Source: an uncultured Clostridia bacterium | GTDB taxonomy: Bacteria > Bacillota > Clostridia > Oscillospirales > Acutalibacteraceae | Assembly: GCA_947165115.1 (NCBI GenBank) | Contig: CAMUZD010000070.1 | Coordinates: 1-7,570 of the forward strand | Direction: 5' to 3' | DNA length: 7,570 nt | In this document: positions 1 to 6,329 of the stretch, piece by piece | Position numbering within the stretch: position 1 is the stretch's first letter | Layout: every line of letters starts with the position of its first letter | Made by a program: the position numbers and the translations under genes | Notes under the pieces: model-generated | Seen by the model: the letters and a program-made list of their open reading frames with translations, nothing else | Databases searched by the model: none | What the model was told of the DNA's origin: nothing

Positions 1-1267
1 CCGCAAGAAAGGCGTACCTCTCTTTTTTATCCCTTATCCTGTTTTCCGGCGGCGGAAGCAGGCCGAAAGCCGCCCCCATCGGCTGGAAATTCTTTATTGA
101 TTCATCTGAAATATATCTTGCGAGAGCGCCGCTTATCGTATCGGCGGGCGGGATGAAACCTTCCCTGCCGAGGATGCGGTGCGCCGCGTTTATGCCCGCG
201 AGAATGCCCGACATCGCGCTCTCCATATAGCCCTCGACTCCCGTAATCTGCCCCGCGAAGAACAGATTTTCCCTTGTCCTGAACGAAAAATCGGAATTCA
301 GCAGGCGCGGGGAATCGATGAAGGTGTTGCGGTGCATAACTCCGTAGCGCACGAATTCCGCGTTTTCAAGCGCGGGAATCATTGAGAATACTCTCTTCTG
401 CTCGCCGAATTTCAGATTGGTCTGGAAGCCGACGAGGTTATACATCGTGCCCTCGCGGTTTTCTTTGCGCAGCTGGAGATTTGCCCAGGGGTGTCTGCCC
501 GTGTGCGGGTCCGTGAGCCCTGCGGGCTTCATCGGGCCGAATCTTATCGTATCCTTCCCTCTCGAGGCCATGACCTCAATCGGCATGCAGCCCTCATAGA
601 CATCTTTTCTTTTATCAAACTGATGAACAGGCGCGCTCTCTGCGGAAATCAGCGCCTCGTAAAACGCCTCATACTGCTCCTTATCCATCGGGCAGTTGAT
701 ATAGTCGTCGGGCTCGCCGCGGTCGTAGCGGGACTGCATGAAAGCCTTGTCGAGATTTATGCTCTGAGCCGTGACAATAGGCGCCGCGGCATCGAAAAAG
801 CTGAGGTTTCCGCCGCAGAGAGCGTTGATTTTTTCTCCGAGCGCCTCGCTCGCGAGCGGACCTGCGGCGATTATCACGTCGCCTTCGGGAATATCCGTGA
901 CTTCCTCACGGATAACGGTTATAAGAGGGTTGCTGTTTATCTTTTCGGTGACGAGGGCGGAAAATTTCTCCCTGTCAACCGCGAGAGCTCCGCCCGCGGG
1001 AACGGCGGTCGCTTCGGCGCATTCAACGCAGAGCGAGCCGAGCATTTTCATCTCCGCCTTCATCATGCCCGCCGCACTCTCAAGGCGCATTGCCTTGAAG
1101 GAATTGGAGCAGACGAGCTCGCAGAGATTTTCGCTCGAATGGGCGGGGGAATATTTCACGGGCTTCATTTCGTAAAGCTCCGATTCTATTCCGCGCTTCG
1201 CGAGCGCGAACGCCGCCTCGCATCCGGCAAAGCCGCCGCCGATTATCTTAACCTTTCTTTTTGCCAT
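1..1267 (-). CDS. trmFO: TrmFO, methylenetetrahydrofolate-tRNA (uracil-54 C5) methyltransferase, 3' end cut by window
   Basis: Flavoprotein expected to make ribothymidine (m5U54) in the tRNA T-loop, with methylenetetrahydrofolate as carbon donor and FADH2 as reductant. I translated the minus strand from the ATG at 1267: 422 residues are open with no stop before the edge. The Bacillus protein has about 435, so only a short C-terminal piece is missing. Residues 8-26 form the FAD-binding start (IIGGGFAGCEAA). Cys53 in CSNSF and Cys227 in EGCMPIEVMA match the two functional cysteines known in Bacillus TrmFO (Cys53 and Cys226). Other family blocks are FGPMKPAGL (243-251), FQTNLKFGEQKRVF (281-294) and GQITGVEGYMES (339-350). 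The start overlaps the end of topA by 20 bases and has only a weak purine-rich stretch (AAAGAAAGA) upstream, which suggests coupling to topA translation. The next in-frame ATG is at codon 34, beyond the FAD motif, so this start is well supported. Confidence 0.96.
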   Translation of the reverse strand, partial: MAKRKVKIIGGGFAGCEAAFALAKRGIESELYEMKPVKYSPAHSSENLCELVCSNSFKAMRLESAAGMMKAEMKMLGSLCVECAEATAVPAGGALAVDREKFSALVTEKINSNPLITVIREEVTDIPEGDVIIAAGPLASEALGEKINALCGGNLSFFDAAAPIVTAQSINLDKAFMQSRYDRGEPDDYINCPMDKEQYEAFYEALISAESAPVHQFDKRKDVYEGCMPIEVMASRGKDTIRFGPMKPAGLTDPHTGRHPWANLQLRKENREGTMYNLVGFQTNLKFGEQKRVFSMIPALENAEFVRYGVMHRNTFIDSPRLLNSDFSFRTRENLFFAGQITGVEGYMESAMSGILAGINAAHRILGREGFIPPADTISGALARYISDESIKNFQPMGAAFGLLPPPENRIRDKKERYAFLA

Positions 1268-3356
1268 AGGTCTTTCTTTTTACTGTGTGCTTGTGATTTT
1301 CGCATTCCTCGTTGCTGCAGTAGGGTTTGCCGTTTTTCGGAGCGAGCATCGCCTTGCCGCAGACTTCGCAGGTTTCGCCCGAGGGAGCGTCCCAGCAGGC
1401 GTAGGTGCACTTGGGATAGTTGGCGCAGCCGTAGAAGACGTGGCCCTTGCCCGAGCGCTTTTCAACCAGGTCGCCGCCGCATTTCGGGCAGAGTCCCTTA
1501 CCGATAACGAAGGGCTTGATATTCTTGCAGTCGGGATAACCCGAGCAGCCGAGGAATCTGCCGAATCTGCCGTTTCTGACGGTCATCGGCTTGCCGCAGA
1601 TTTCGCAAACCTCGTCGGTGACTTCATCCGAGAGATGAATCTTCTGCCCGCGCATTTCCTCCCTGGCTTTATCAACCGCCTCTTTGAGCTCGGGATAGAA
1701 TTCGTCGAGCATCGCGATATAATCGGTCTTGCCGCTGCCGACCTCGTCGAGGTCGCTCTCCATCTGCGCGGTGAATTTAGTATTGACTATCTTGGGGAAT
1801 TTGTCTTTAAGAAGATTTGTGATTGCGATTCCGAGCTCGGTCGGGACAAGCTGCTTCTGCCTGCGCTCGACATAATCCTTGCCCGTAATCGTTGAGATAA
1901 TCGAAGCGTAGGTTGACGGTCTGCCGACTCCGTTTTCCTCAAGCTCCTTGATGAGTGAGGCCTCGGTGTATCTTGCGGGCGGCTGGGTGAAATGCTGGTC
2001 GGGAGTGATTTCCCTGAGTCTGAGCTTCTCATCCGGCTTGATTTCGGGCAGGGCGTTCTTGGTCAGCGCCTCCTCGGGAAGCTCATAGACCTTTGTGAAG
2101 CCCTCGAATCTGACGGTCGAGCCGGAGGCGTTGAGCACGCAGAATCTGTCCTTTTCGCCCGGCTTTCTCGAAATAATCTCAACCTTGGTCGTGTTCATCA
2201 CGCACGGCGCCATAAGGCAGGCGATGAATCTGCGCCAGATGAGAGTGTATAATTTGAACTGGTCGGCTGTCAGGTCATCCTTGACAGAATCGGGGGTGAT
2301 TGACGGGGTCGAGGGTCTGATTGCCTCGTGGCCGTCCTGCGCGTTTGCTCTCGATTTATAGTAATTCTGCTTTTCGGGAACATATTTGTCCCCGAAATTC
2401 TCTCTGATGAATTTCGTTCCCTCGGCGCGCGCCTCCTCGGAGATGCGGAGAGAGTCGGTTCTCATATAGGTGATGAGACCGATGCTGCCCAGACCGCTCA
2501 GCTCAACGCCCTCATAGAGCTCCTGCGCGGCGCGCATTGTTCTCGAAGCCTGGAAGCCGAGCTTCTTTGACGCCTCCTGCTGAAGGGTGGAGGTGGTGAA
2601 GGGCGGGGCCGCCTTCTGATTCTTCGTGCCCTTCTTTACCGAGCCGATTTCGAATTCCGAACCCTCGAGGCGCTTGACATAGGCCTTCGCCTGCTTCTCG
2701 TTCGCAATTTTGACTTTGCCTTTTTCATCGGAATCAAGCGTTGCCTTGAATACCTTCTTGGACTCGGTCGCGAATTTCGCCTCGACGCTCCAGTATTCCT
2801 CGGGAACGAAGGCGCTTATCTCCTCTTCCCTGTCAACTATCAGGCGCAGGGCGACGCTCTGCACTCTGCCCGCCGAGAGACGGGGCTTGATTTTCTGGGA
2901 AACGAACGGGCTCAGGGTATAGCCAACCAGGCGGTCGAGAATTCTTCTCGCCTGCTGGGCGTTGACAAGGTCCATATCGACCTTGCGGGGATTATCCATA
3001 CCCGCCTTGATGCCGCTCTTCGTGATTTCGTTGAAGGTGACTCTGTTGGGCTTGCTCAGATCGAGGCCGAGCACGCTCGCAAGATGCCACGAGATTCCCT
3101 CTCCCTCGCGGTCGGGGTCGGTCGCGAGATAGACGGCGTCGGCTTTGTGTGCCTTCTTTGTAAGCTGCTCCACAAGCGCCTCTTTCTCGGGAATTATCTC
3201 GTATTTGGGCTCGTATCTGTTCCTGACATCAACGCTGAGAGTCCTGTCGGGCAGATCCCTGACGTGGCCCTTCGAGGCGACGACCTCATAGCCCTTGCCG
3301 AGATATTTTGTGATTGTTTTTGCCTTTGCAGGCGATTCTACAATTACCAGTTTCAT
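1248..3356 (-). CDS. topA: DNA topoisomerase I (type IA)
   Basis: Cytoplasmic enzyme that relaxes negative supercoils by cutting and passing single DNA strands. The 702 residues are typical for a Firmicutes TopA. The Toprim domain covers about residues 1-115, with Glu7 in VESPAK and the acidic triad Asp80/Asp82/Glu84 in DPDREGE, which binds Mg2+. The catalytic tyrosine is Tyr297 in ITYMRTDS, inside the type IA core (about 125-560). Other core blocks are SAGRVQSVALRL (161-172) and GVGRPSTYASII (477-488). The C-terminus carries three four-cysteine zinc ribbons: C584/C587/C604/C610, C623/C626/C644/C650 and C663/C666/C680/C685, then a basic tail. These usually bind single-stranded DNA or RNA polymerase. 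The ATG at 3356 has AGGAG seven bases upstream. It lies 34 bases after dprA, with no terminator between, and overlaps trmFO by 20 bases. Confidence 0.98.
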   Translation of the reverse strand: MKLVIVESPAKAKTITKYLGKGYEVVASKGHVRDLPDRTLSVDVRNRYEPKYEIIPEKEALVEQLTKKAHKADAVYLATDPDREGEGISWHLASVLGLDLSKPNRVTFNEITKSGIKAGMDNPRKVDMDLVNAQQARRILDRLVGYTLSPFVSQKIKPRLSAGRVQSVALRLIVDREEEISAFVPEEYWSVEAKFATESKKVFKATLDSDEKGKVKIANEKQAKAYVKRLEGSEFEIGSVKKGTKNQKAAPPFTTSTLQQEASKKLGFQASRTMRAAQELYEGVELSGLGSIGLITYMRTDSLRISEEARAEGTKFIRENFGDKYVPEKQNYYKSRANAQDGHEAIRPSTPSITPDSVKDDLTADQFKLYTLIWRRFIACLMAPCVMNTTKVEIISRKPGEKDRFCVLNASGSTVRFEGFTKVYELPEEALTKNALPEIKPDEKLRLREITPDQHFTQPPARYTEASLIKELEENGVGRPSTYASIISTITGKDYVERRQKQLVPTELGIAITNLLKDKFPKIVNTKFTAQMESDLDEVGSGKTDYIAMLDEFYPELKEAVDKAREEMRGQKIHLSDEVTDEVCEICGKPMTVRNGRFGRFLGCSGYPDCKNIKPFVIGKGLCPKCGGDLVEKRSGKGHVFYGCANYPKCTYACWDAPSGETCEVCGKAMLAPKNGKPYCSNEECENHKHTVKRKTYGKKKG

Positions 3357-3390
3357 ATTTTCTCTCCTGTGAAAGGATATTTAACAAAAT

Positions 3391-4536
3391 TCATGCGAGG
3401 ATATAATTCTTACCCTCCGTCTGCTCCGCGAAGCCGTCAAGCTCGAGTTGAGTGAGAATTCCCATCACCTTTGAGGGCGGGAGATTCGTCTCAGCGCAGA
3501 TTTCGTCGGAATGAAGAGGCTCGTGCGAGAGCAGGTTATATACCTTCGCCGCGTCCGCGTCATAATCCGCGGGGAGCGGTTTCCTTGAATTGACCTTTTT
3601 GTCTCCCCTGCGCTTTTCGCCCTCGGGGAGCTTTCCGGAATTCCCCGATAAATCGAGGGAGCCGGGATACATATATTCGAATGTTTTCAGTATATCTTCC
3701 GCGCAGGTGACCGCGGTCGCGCCGTCGCGGATAAGTGTATTCGCGCCTTTATATGATGAATTCAGGATGCTTCCGGGGACGGCAAAAACCTCTCTGCCCT
3801 GCTCAATCGCGGCGTTCGCGGTAATCAGCGAGCCGCTCTTTTCGCCGGCTTCGACCACAAGCACGCCCTTGCTCAGCCCCGAAATTATTCTGTTTCTCAC
3901 CGGAAAAGTCCTCACGCTCGCGGGGCTCAGAGGCGGATATTCGGAAATGACCGCTCCGCTCTTCGCGATTTCGCGGCGCATCGGCTCATTCTGCATCAGA
4001 TACTTTGTTCCGAGGCCGCAGCCGAGCACACAGACCGTCGTTCCTCCTGCCTCCAGCGCGCCCTCATGGGCGGCGGAGTCTATTCCCAGAGCGCCTCCGC
4101 TGACTACGACCGCTCCGCATTTCGCCATATCGGCGCTGAACTGCCTCGCTATCGCGACGCTGTCATAGGTGGGATTTCTCGTCCCGACCACGCCGACTGC
4201 GAGCCTGTCTTTTATACGGGATAAATCGCCGTCGCAGTAAAGCACAAGCGGCATATCGGTAAGATTTCTTAAATCGTCGGGGAAATCCCCGTCATCGGGT
4301 GTATATATCTTCCAGCCGTTTTTTCTGCATATTTCAATATGCGTTTCGGCATCTGATAACTTCGTATTGTCGAGGCGGTCGAGCTTCGCTTTGGAGAATA
4401 CTCCGGAAACCGCGCGCTCCGTCCTGCCCGCCTCATATATGCTCCGGGGGGATGAGAACGCGCCGAAAATTTCATCGACTCTTGCGCCCGCTCCGAGAGC
4501 TTCCGAGAGCCAGACCCAGTATTTTGCTTCGCTCAT
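3391..4536 (-). CDS. dprA: DNA processing protein DprA
   Basis: Protein that binds incoming single-stranded DNA during natural transformation and loads RecA onto it. It is also kept in many bacteria not known to be competent. 381 residues. The first 100 or so residues are the variable helical N-terminal region. The Rossmann-like DprA/Smf core follows (about 80-285), with GVVGTRNP (115-122), VSGGALGIDSAAH (145-157), FPVRNRIISGLS (211-222), SGSLITA (234-240) and AVPGSI (252-257). The GSRN-type nucleotide/DNA site and the second glycine loop look intact. Residues 290-320 are a charged, low-complexity linker. Residues 325-381 fit the C-terminal winged helix found in many DprA proteins, ending GKNYILA. 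The ATG overlaps the stop of the upstream methyltransferase (ATGA), with GGGAG eight bases before it, so translation is probably coupled. Position directly upstream of topA is the usual Firmicutes order. Confidence 0.97.
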   Translation of the reverse strand: MSEAKYWVWLSEALGAGARVDEIFGAFSSPRSIYEAGRTERAVSGVFSKAKLDRLDNTKLSDAETHIEICRKNGWKIYTPDDGDFPDDLRNLTDMPLVLYCDGDLSRIKDRLAVGVVGTRNPTYDSVAIARQFSADMAKCGAVVVSGGALGIDSAAHEGALEAGGTTVCVLGCGLGTKYLMQNEPMRREIAKSGAVISEYPPLSPASVRTFPVRNRIISGLSKGVLVVEAGEKSGSLITANAAIEQGREVFAVPGSILNSSYKGANTLIRDGATAVTCAEDILKTFEYMYPGSLDLSGNSGKLPEGEKRRGDKKVNSRKPLPADYDADAAKVYNLLSHEPLHSDEICAETNLPPSKVMGILTQLELDGFAEQTEGKNYILA

Positions 4537-5312
4537 CGTTTCAGCTCCCAGGCAAGAATTGCGGCCGCCGCTGAGGCGTTGAGCGATTCCGCCCTGCCCT
4601 GCATAGGTATCGTGACTTTTTCATCGCAGGCGCTTATGACCTCTTCGCTCAGGCCGTTGCCCTCGTTGCCGACGCAGCAGATTATTCCGCGCGCCGTTTC
4701 CCCGCAGACGGTCCTTATATCCTTCGCCGACGAATCGGGGACCGACGCGAGGCGCAGGAAACCGGCGGCGTTATTCAGAAATTCCGCGAGAGAGCCGCAG
4801 GTCAGTATATTCAGTCTCAGGGATGAGCCCATGGCCGCCCTGAGCGCTTTCGGATTATAAATGTCGCATCCGCCGGAGATAATCAGACCGTCCAGCCCGA
4901 GAGCCTCCGCGCTTCTGCAAATCGCGCCCATATTGGAAGGATCCTGAATATTCTCGAGCGCGAGATATCTGCCGCCCGCGGACAGGGACTCAATCGGATG
5001 CTCCCTCATCCTGCAGATGCAGAATACGCCCTGGGGCGTGCCCGTATCGGAGAGCTTGAGCGCGACCTCGGAGGAGATTTCATAGCACTCGCCGCAGACG
5101 CCTTCGACCGCCGAAACATATTCAGCGTAATCCGCAACGGCATCCGCCGTGAAGAACGCGCGCACCGTTTCAACTCCGCTCAGCGCGGCGTCGGCGCAGA
5201 GCCTCGCGCCCTCGAGCAGGAACTCCCCGCTCTCCCTGCGCTTTGAAGCCGACGCGGCAAGCGAGCAGGCATATTTTATTTTGTCATTGTTCCTCGCCGT
5301 AATCTTTTCCAA
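4533..5312 (-). CDS. SpoU/TrmH-family RNA 2'-O-methyltransferase (TTG start)
   Basis: Predicted SAM-dependent enzyme that methylates a ribose 2'-OH in rRNA or tRNA. 259 residues, typical for the family. The N-terminal part (about 5-100) fits the SpoU substrate-binding domain, with FLLEGARLC at 31-39. The catalytic SPOUT domain (about 115-259) has all three SpoU motifs: motif 1 ENIQDPSNMGAICRSAEA (120-137, with Asn127 and Arg133), motif 2 VGNEGNGLS (214-222) and motif 3 AESLNASAAAAI (241-252), which form the trefoil knot and SAM pocket. The exact target cannot be read from sequence; RlmB-like, TsnR-like and YsgA-like proteins share these motifs. The start is TTG at 5312. In the same frame a stop lies at 5334-5336, no ATG or GTG lies between, and the next ATG is codon 102. 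A GGAAGGA site sits 11 bases upstream. It is the first gene of the operon after the promoter at 5346-5374. Confidence 0.93.
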   Translation of the reverse strand: MEKITARNNDKIKYACSLAASASKRRESGEFLLEGARLCADAALSGVETVRAFFTADAVADYAEYVSAVEGVCGECYEISSEVALKLSDTGTPQGVFCICRMREHPIESLSAGGRYLALENIQDPSNMGAICRSAEALGLDGLIISGGCDIYNPKALRAAMGSSLRLNILTCGSLAEFLNNAAGFLRLASVPDSSAKDIRTVCGETARGIICCVGNEGNGLSEEVISACDEKVTIPMQGRAESLNASAAAAILAWELKR

Positions 5313-5323
5313 AGCAGCCGATA

Positions 5324-5330
5324 TCCTTCC
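5324..5330 (-). promoter_or_regulatory. Shine-Dalgarno site that supports the TTG start
   Basis: GGAAGGA on the minus strand, 11 bases before the TTG at 5312. It is slightly far but is the only such site. It also sits inside a short out-of-frame ATG reading frame (ATG at 5330-5332, 18 codons), so the ATG is more likely part of the binding site than a start. Confidence 0.6.
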
Positions 5331-5345
5331 ATTTTAATTTAATTT

Positions 5346-5374
5346 ATATTATATGTATTTTCATTAAATGTCAA
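5346..5374 (-). promoter_or_regulatory. Sigma-A type promoter of the methyltransferase-dprA-topA-trmFO operon
   Basis: On the minus strand a perfect -35 box TTGACA lies at 5369-5374. A TAATAT -10 box follows after 17 bases (5346-5351). The overlapping perfect hexamer TATAAT (5348-5353) is only 15 bases away, or 18 from an alternative TTGTTG at 5372-5377. The start of transcription should fall near 5339, about 27 bases before the TTG codon. Upstream (5375-5402) is an A/T-rich stretch like an UP element. It is the only good promoter I see ahead of the four-gene unit. Confidence 0.8.
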
Positions 5375-5413
5375 CAACTAATTTGTGAATTTGCTTTTTT
5401 CGGAAAAATAGAC

Positions 5414-5442
5414 AAAAATTCCGCAGGAAGTCCCTGCGGAAT
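5414..5442 (-). terminator. Intrinsic terminator after the SH3b gene
   Basis: Read on the minus strand, ATTCCGCAGG (5433-5442) and CCTGCGGAAT (5418-5427) are perfect 10-base arms around a five-base loop. They are followed directly by TTTTT, and by a second T-run at 5402-5407. The hairpin starts 20 bases after the SH3b stop codon and separates that unit from the promoter of the next operon. Confidence 0.92.
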
Positions 5443-5459
5443 AATTGTTAATTATTAAC
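5440..5459. repeat. AT-rich palindrome between SH3b stop and terminator
   Basis: AATAATT-GTT-AATTATT (5440-5456) is a perfect inverted repeat with a three-base centre. It overlaps GTTAAT-T-ATTAAC (5447-5459), another perfect inverted repeat. It abuts the terminator stem. It may be chance in AT-rich spacer or a weak protein-binding or hairpin element. Confidence 0.4.
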
Positions 5460-5462
5460 CTT

Positions 5463-6305
5463 TTACCTCACTTCAACATTCTGGCTGCCCCATTTGAAGC
5501 CGTTGAAGATGAAGCCGAAGAAGGCGATGATTTTGCCGAAGAAGGAATTGTCAACCTCTATGCTGACCGCCTTCTGCAGCATCAGGTTGCCCGACGGGTC
5601 GTAGATTCTGAGCGTGACGAGGCGGCTGTCCTCGAGATTTCCGAGCGGCATAATGCCGCAGAATTCAGCCGCGCCCTCTGCCGCGACCTGCGTATTCGTG
5701 CCGGTTATGACCTGATAGCCCACGGGCACGTTTCTGTAATATGCGCAGACGGTGATATCGTTCTTGTAAGTTGCTTTTGCCGAGAAGCTCTCGGGCAGCG
5801 CCATGATGCCGACATAGTTCGATTTTATGTAGGCGTTGGTGTAGGTGTCGCCGTCCTTGTAAAGGAATTTATACCAGGTGTCGCTGCCGTTCTTGACCTC
5901 GCCGATAATCCAGACGGGTTTGCCGTAGCTGAGGCCGGCGATTCTCTCGGACGATTCGGACGCTTCCTTGCGGATATTTACGGCGCCCGCGTTCACCATG
6001 CCGATATCCTTCAGCAGGGCGGCATAGGTGCTGAGAATGTAGCCGTTTGCGCCCTCATAGTTGATTTTATACCAGATTTTGCCGTCGGCCGTGACCGTGT
6101 CGGTGACAAATACCATCTTGCCGTAGGTCAGGCCGCCGATTCTCTGCGAATCCTCGCCCGGATTTTCGCGGACATTGACTGCGCCGCCGATGATGATTGC
6201 GGGCTTGTTGTCAACATCGAGACCCGCGCTCGCATGGAACGCGAAAAGGCCCGATACGGTCAGCAGAGCGAGCAGCAGAGCAATAATTTTCTTGGTGAAT
6301 TTCAT
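5463..6305 (-). CDS. Secreted protein with two SH3b repeats
   Basis: Predicted exported protein of unknown role. 280 residues. Residues 1-27 form a signal peptide: KFTKK basic start, hydrophobic core to about 20, then ASA before Gly28 as a likely signal peptidase I site. Two bacterial SH3 (SH3b) repeats follow, about 38-97 (GAVNVRENPG, IWYKINYEGANGYI) and 104-165 (GAVNIRKEAS, TWYKFLYKDG). SH3b domains commonly bind cell-wall peptides or glycans, so a wall-binding role is an inference. Residues 175-252 look beta-rich (TVCAYYRNVPVGYQVI, TLRIYDPSGN) and I do not recognise them; an adhesive or carbohydrate-binding sandwich is possible. The C-terminus (255-270) is an aromatic hydrophobic stretch, FFGKIIAFFGFIFNGF, then a short polar end. 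No hydrolase, LPXTG or transmembrane enzyme motif is seen. It follows the transporter gene by 24 bases and is closed by the terminator at 5414-5442. Confidence 0.9.
   Translation of the reverse strand: MKFTKKIIALLLALLTVSGLFAFHASAGLDVDNKPAIIIGGAVNVRENPGEDSQRIGGLTYGKMVFVTDTVTADGKIWYKINYEGANGYILSTYAALLKDIGMVNAGAVNIRKEASESSERIAGLSYGKPVWIIGEVKNGSDTWYKFLYKDGDTYTNAYIKSNYVGIMALPESFSAKATYKNDITVCAYYRNVPVGYQVITGTNTQVAAEGAAEFCGIMPLGNLEDSRLVTLRIYDPSGNLMLQKAVSIEVDNSFFGKIIAFFGFIFNGFKWGSQNVEVR
5921..6149. repeat. Direct repeat inside the SH3b gene
   Basis: The 31 bases at 5921-5951 and 6119-6149 match at 26 positions, 198 bases (66 codons) apart and in frame. They encode the RI(G/A)GL(T/S)YGK block of the two SH3b repeats. 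It marks an internal duplication of one SH3b unit rather than a mobile repeat. Confidence 0.7.
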
Positions 6306-6312
6306 TGATTAA

Positions 6313-6320
6313 CCCTCCCC
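6313..6320 (-). promoter_or_regulatory. Strong ribosome binding site of the SH3b gene
   Basis: GGGGAGGG on the minus strand, seven bases before the ATG at 6305. It fills most of the 24-base gap after the transporter stop. It suggests strong independent initiation within a shared transcript; no promoter fits in this gap. Confidence 0.7.
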
Positions 6321-6329
6321 GAGTATCCG

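Larger units (their letters stand above)
5313..5462. other. 150-base AT-rich intergenic region
   Basis: The longest gap in the window. It holds the SH3b terminator, an AT-rich palindrome, the operon promoter and the methyltransferase ribosome binding site. It is far richer in A and T than the genes around it. I see no small gene or RNA gene in it. Confidence 0.85.

Noticed and set aside
491..1507. A 338-codon plus-strand reading frame opposite trmFO and the end of topA
   Set aside because: The opposite strand encodes unmistakable TrmFO and TopA. The long frame comes from GC-rich third positions; its product is Arg-rich, with no recognisable domain.
1280..1620. Possible Zn-ribbon array as a separate small gene
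   Set aside because: The three cysteine clusters are in frame with the topA core and are the usual C-terminal part of topoisomerase I.
1287..1895. A 202-codon plus-strand reading frame opposite topA
   Set aside because: It lies wholly inside the zinc-ribbon and core regions of topA and has no motif of its own; treated as a shadow.
5277..5332. Short 18-codon minus-strand frame beginning ATG at 5332
   Set aside because: It overlaps the start of the methyltransferase gene, its ATG sits in the ribosome binding site region, and it has no ribosome binding site of its own. Too short to support as a gene.
5445..6308. A 287-codon plus-strand reading frame opposite the whole SH3b gene
   Set aside because: It is an antisense shadow: the minus strand has a signal peptide, SH3b repeats and a strong ribosome binding site, while the plus-strand product shows no family motif and would run through the terminator and palindrome.
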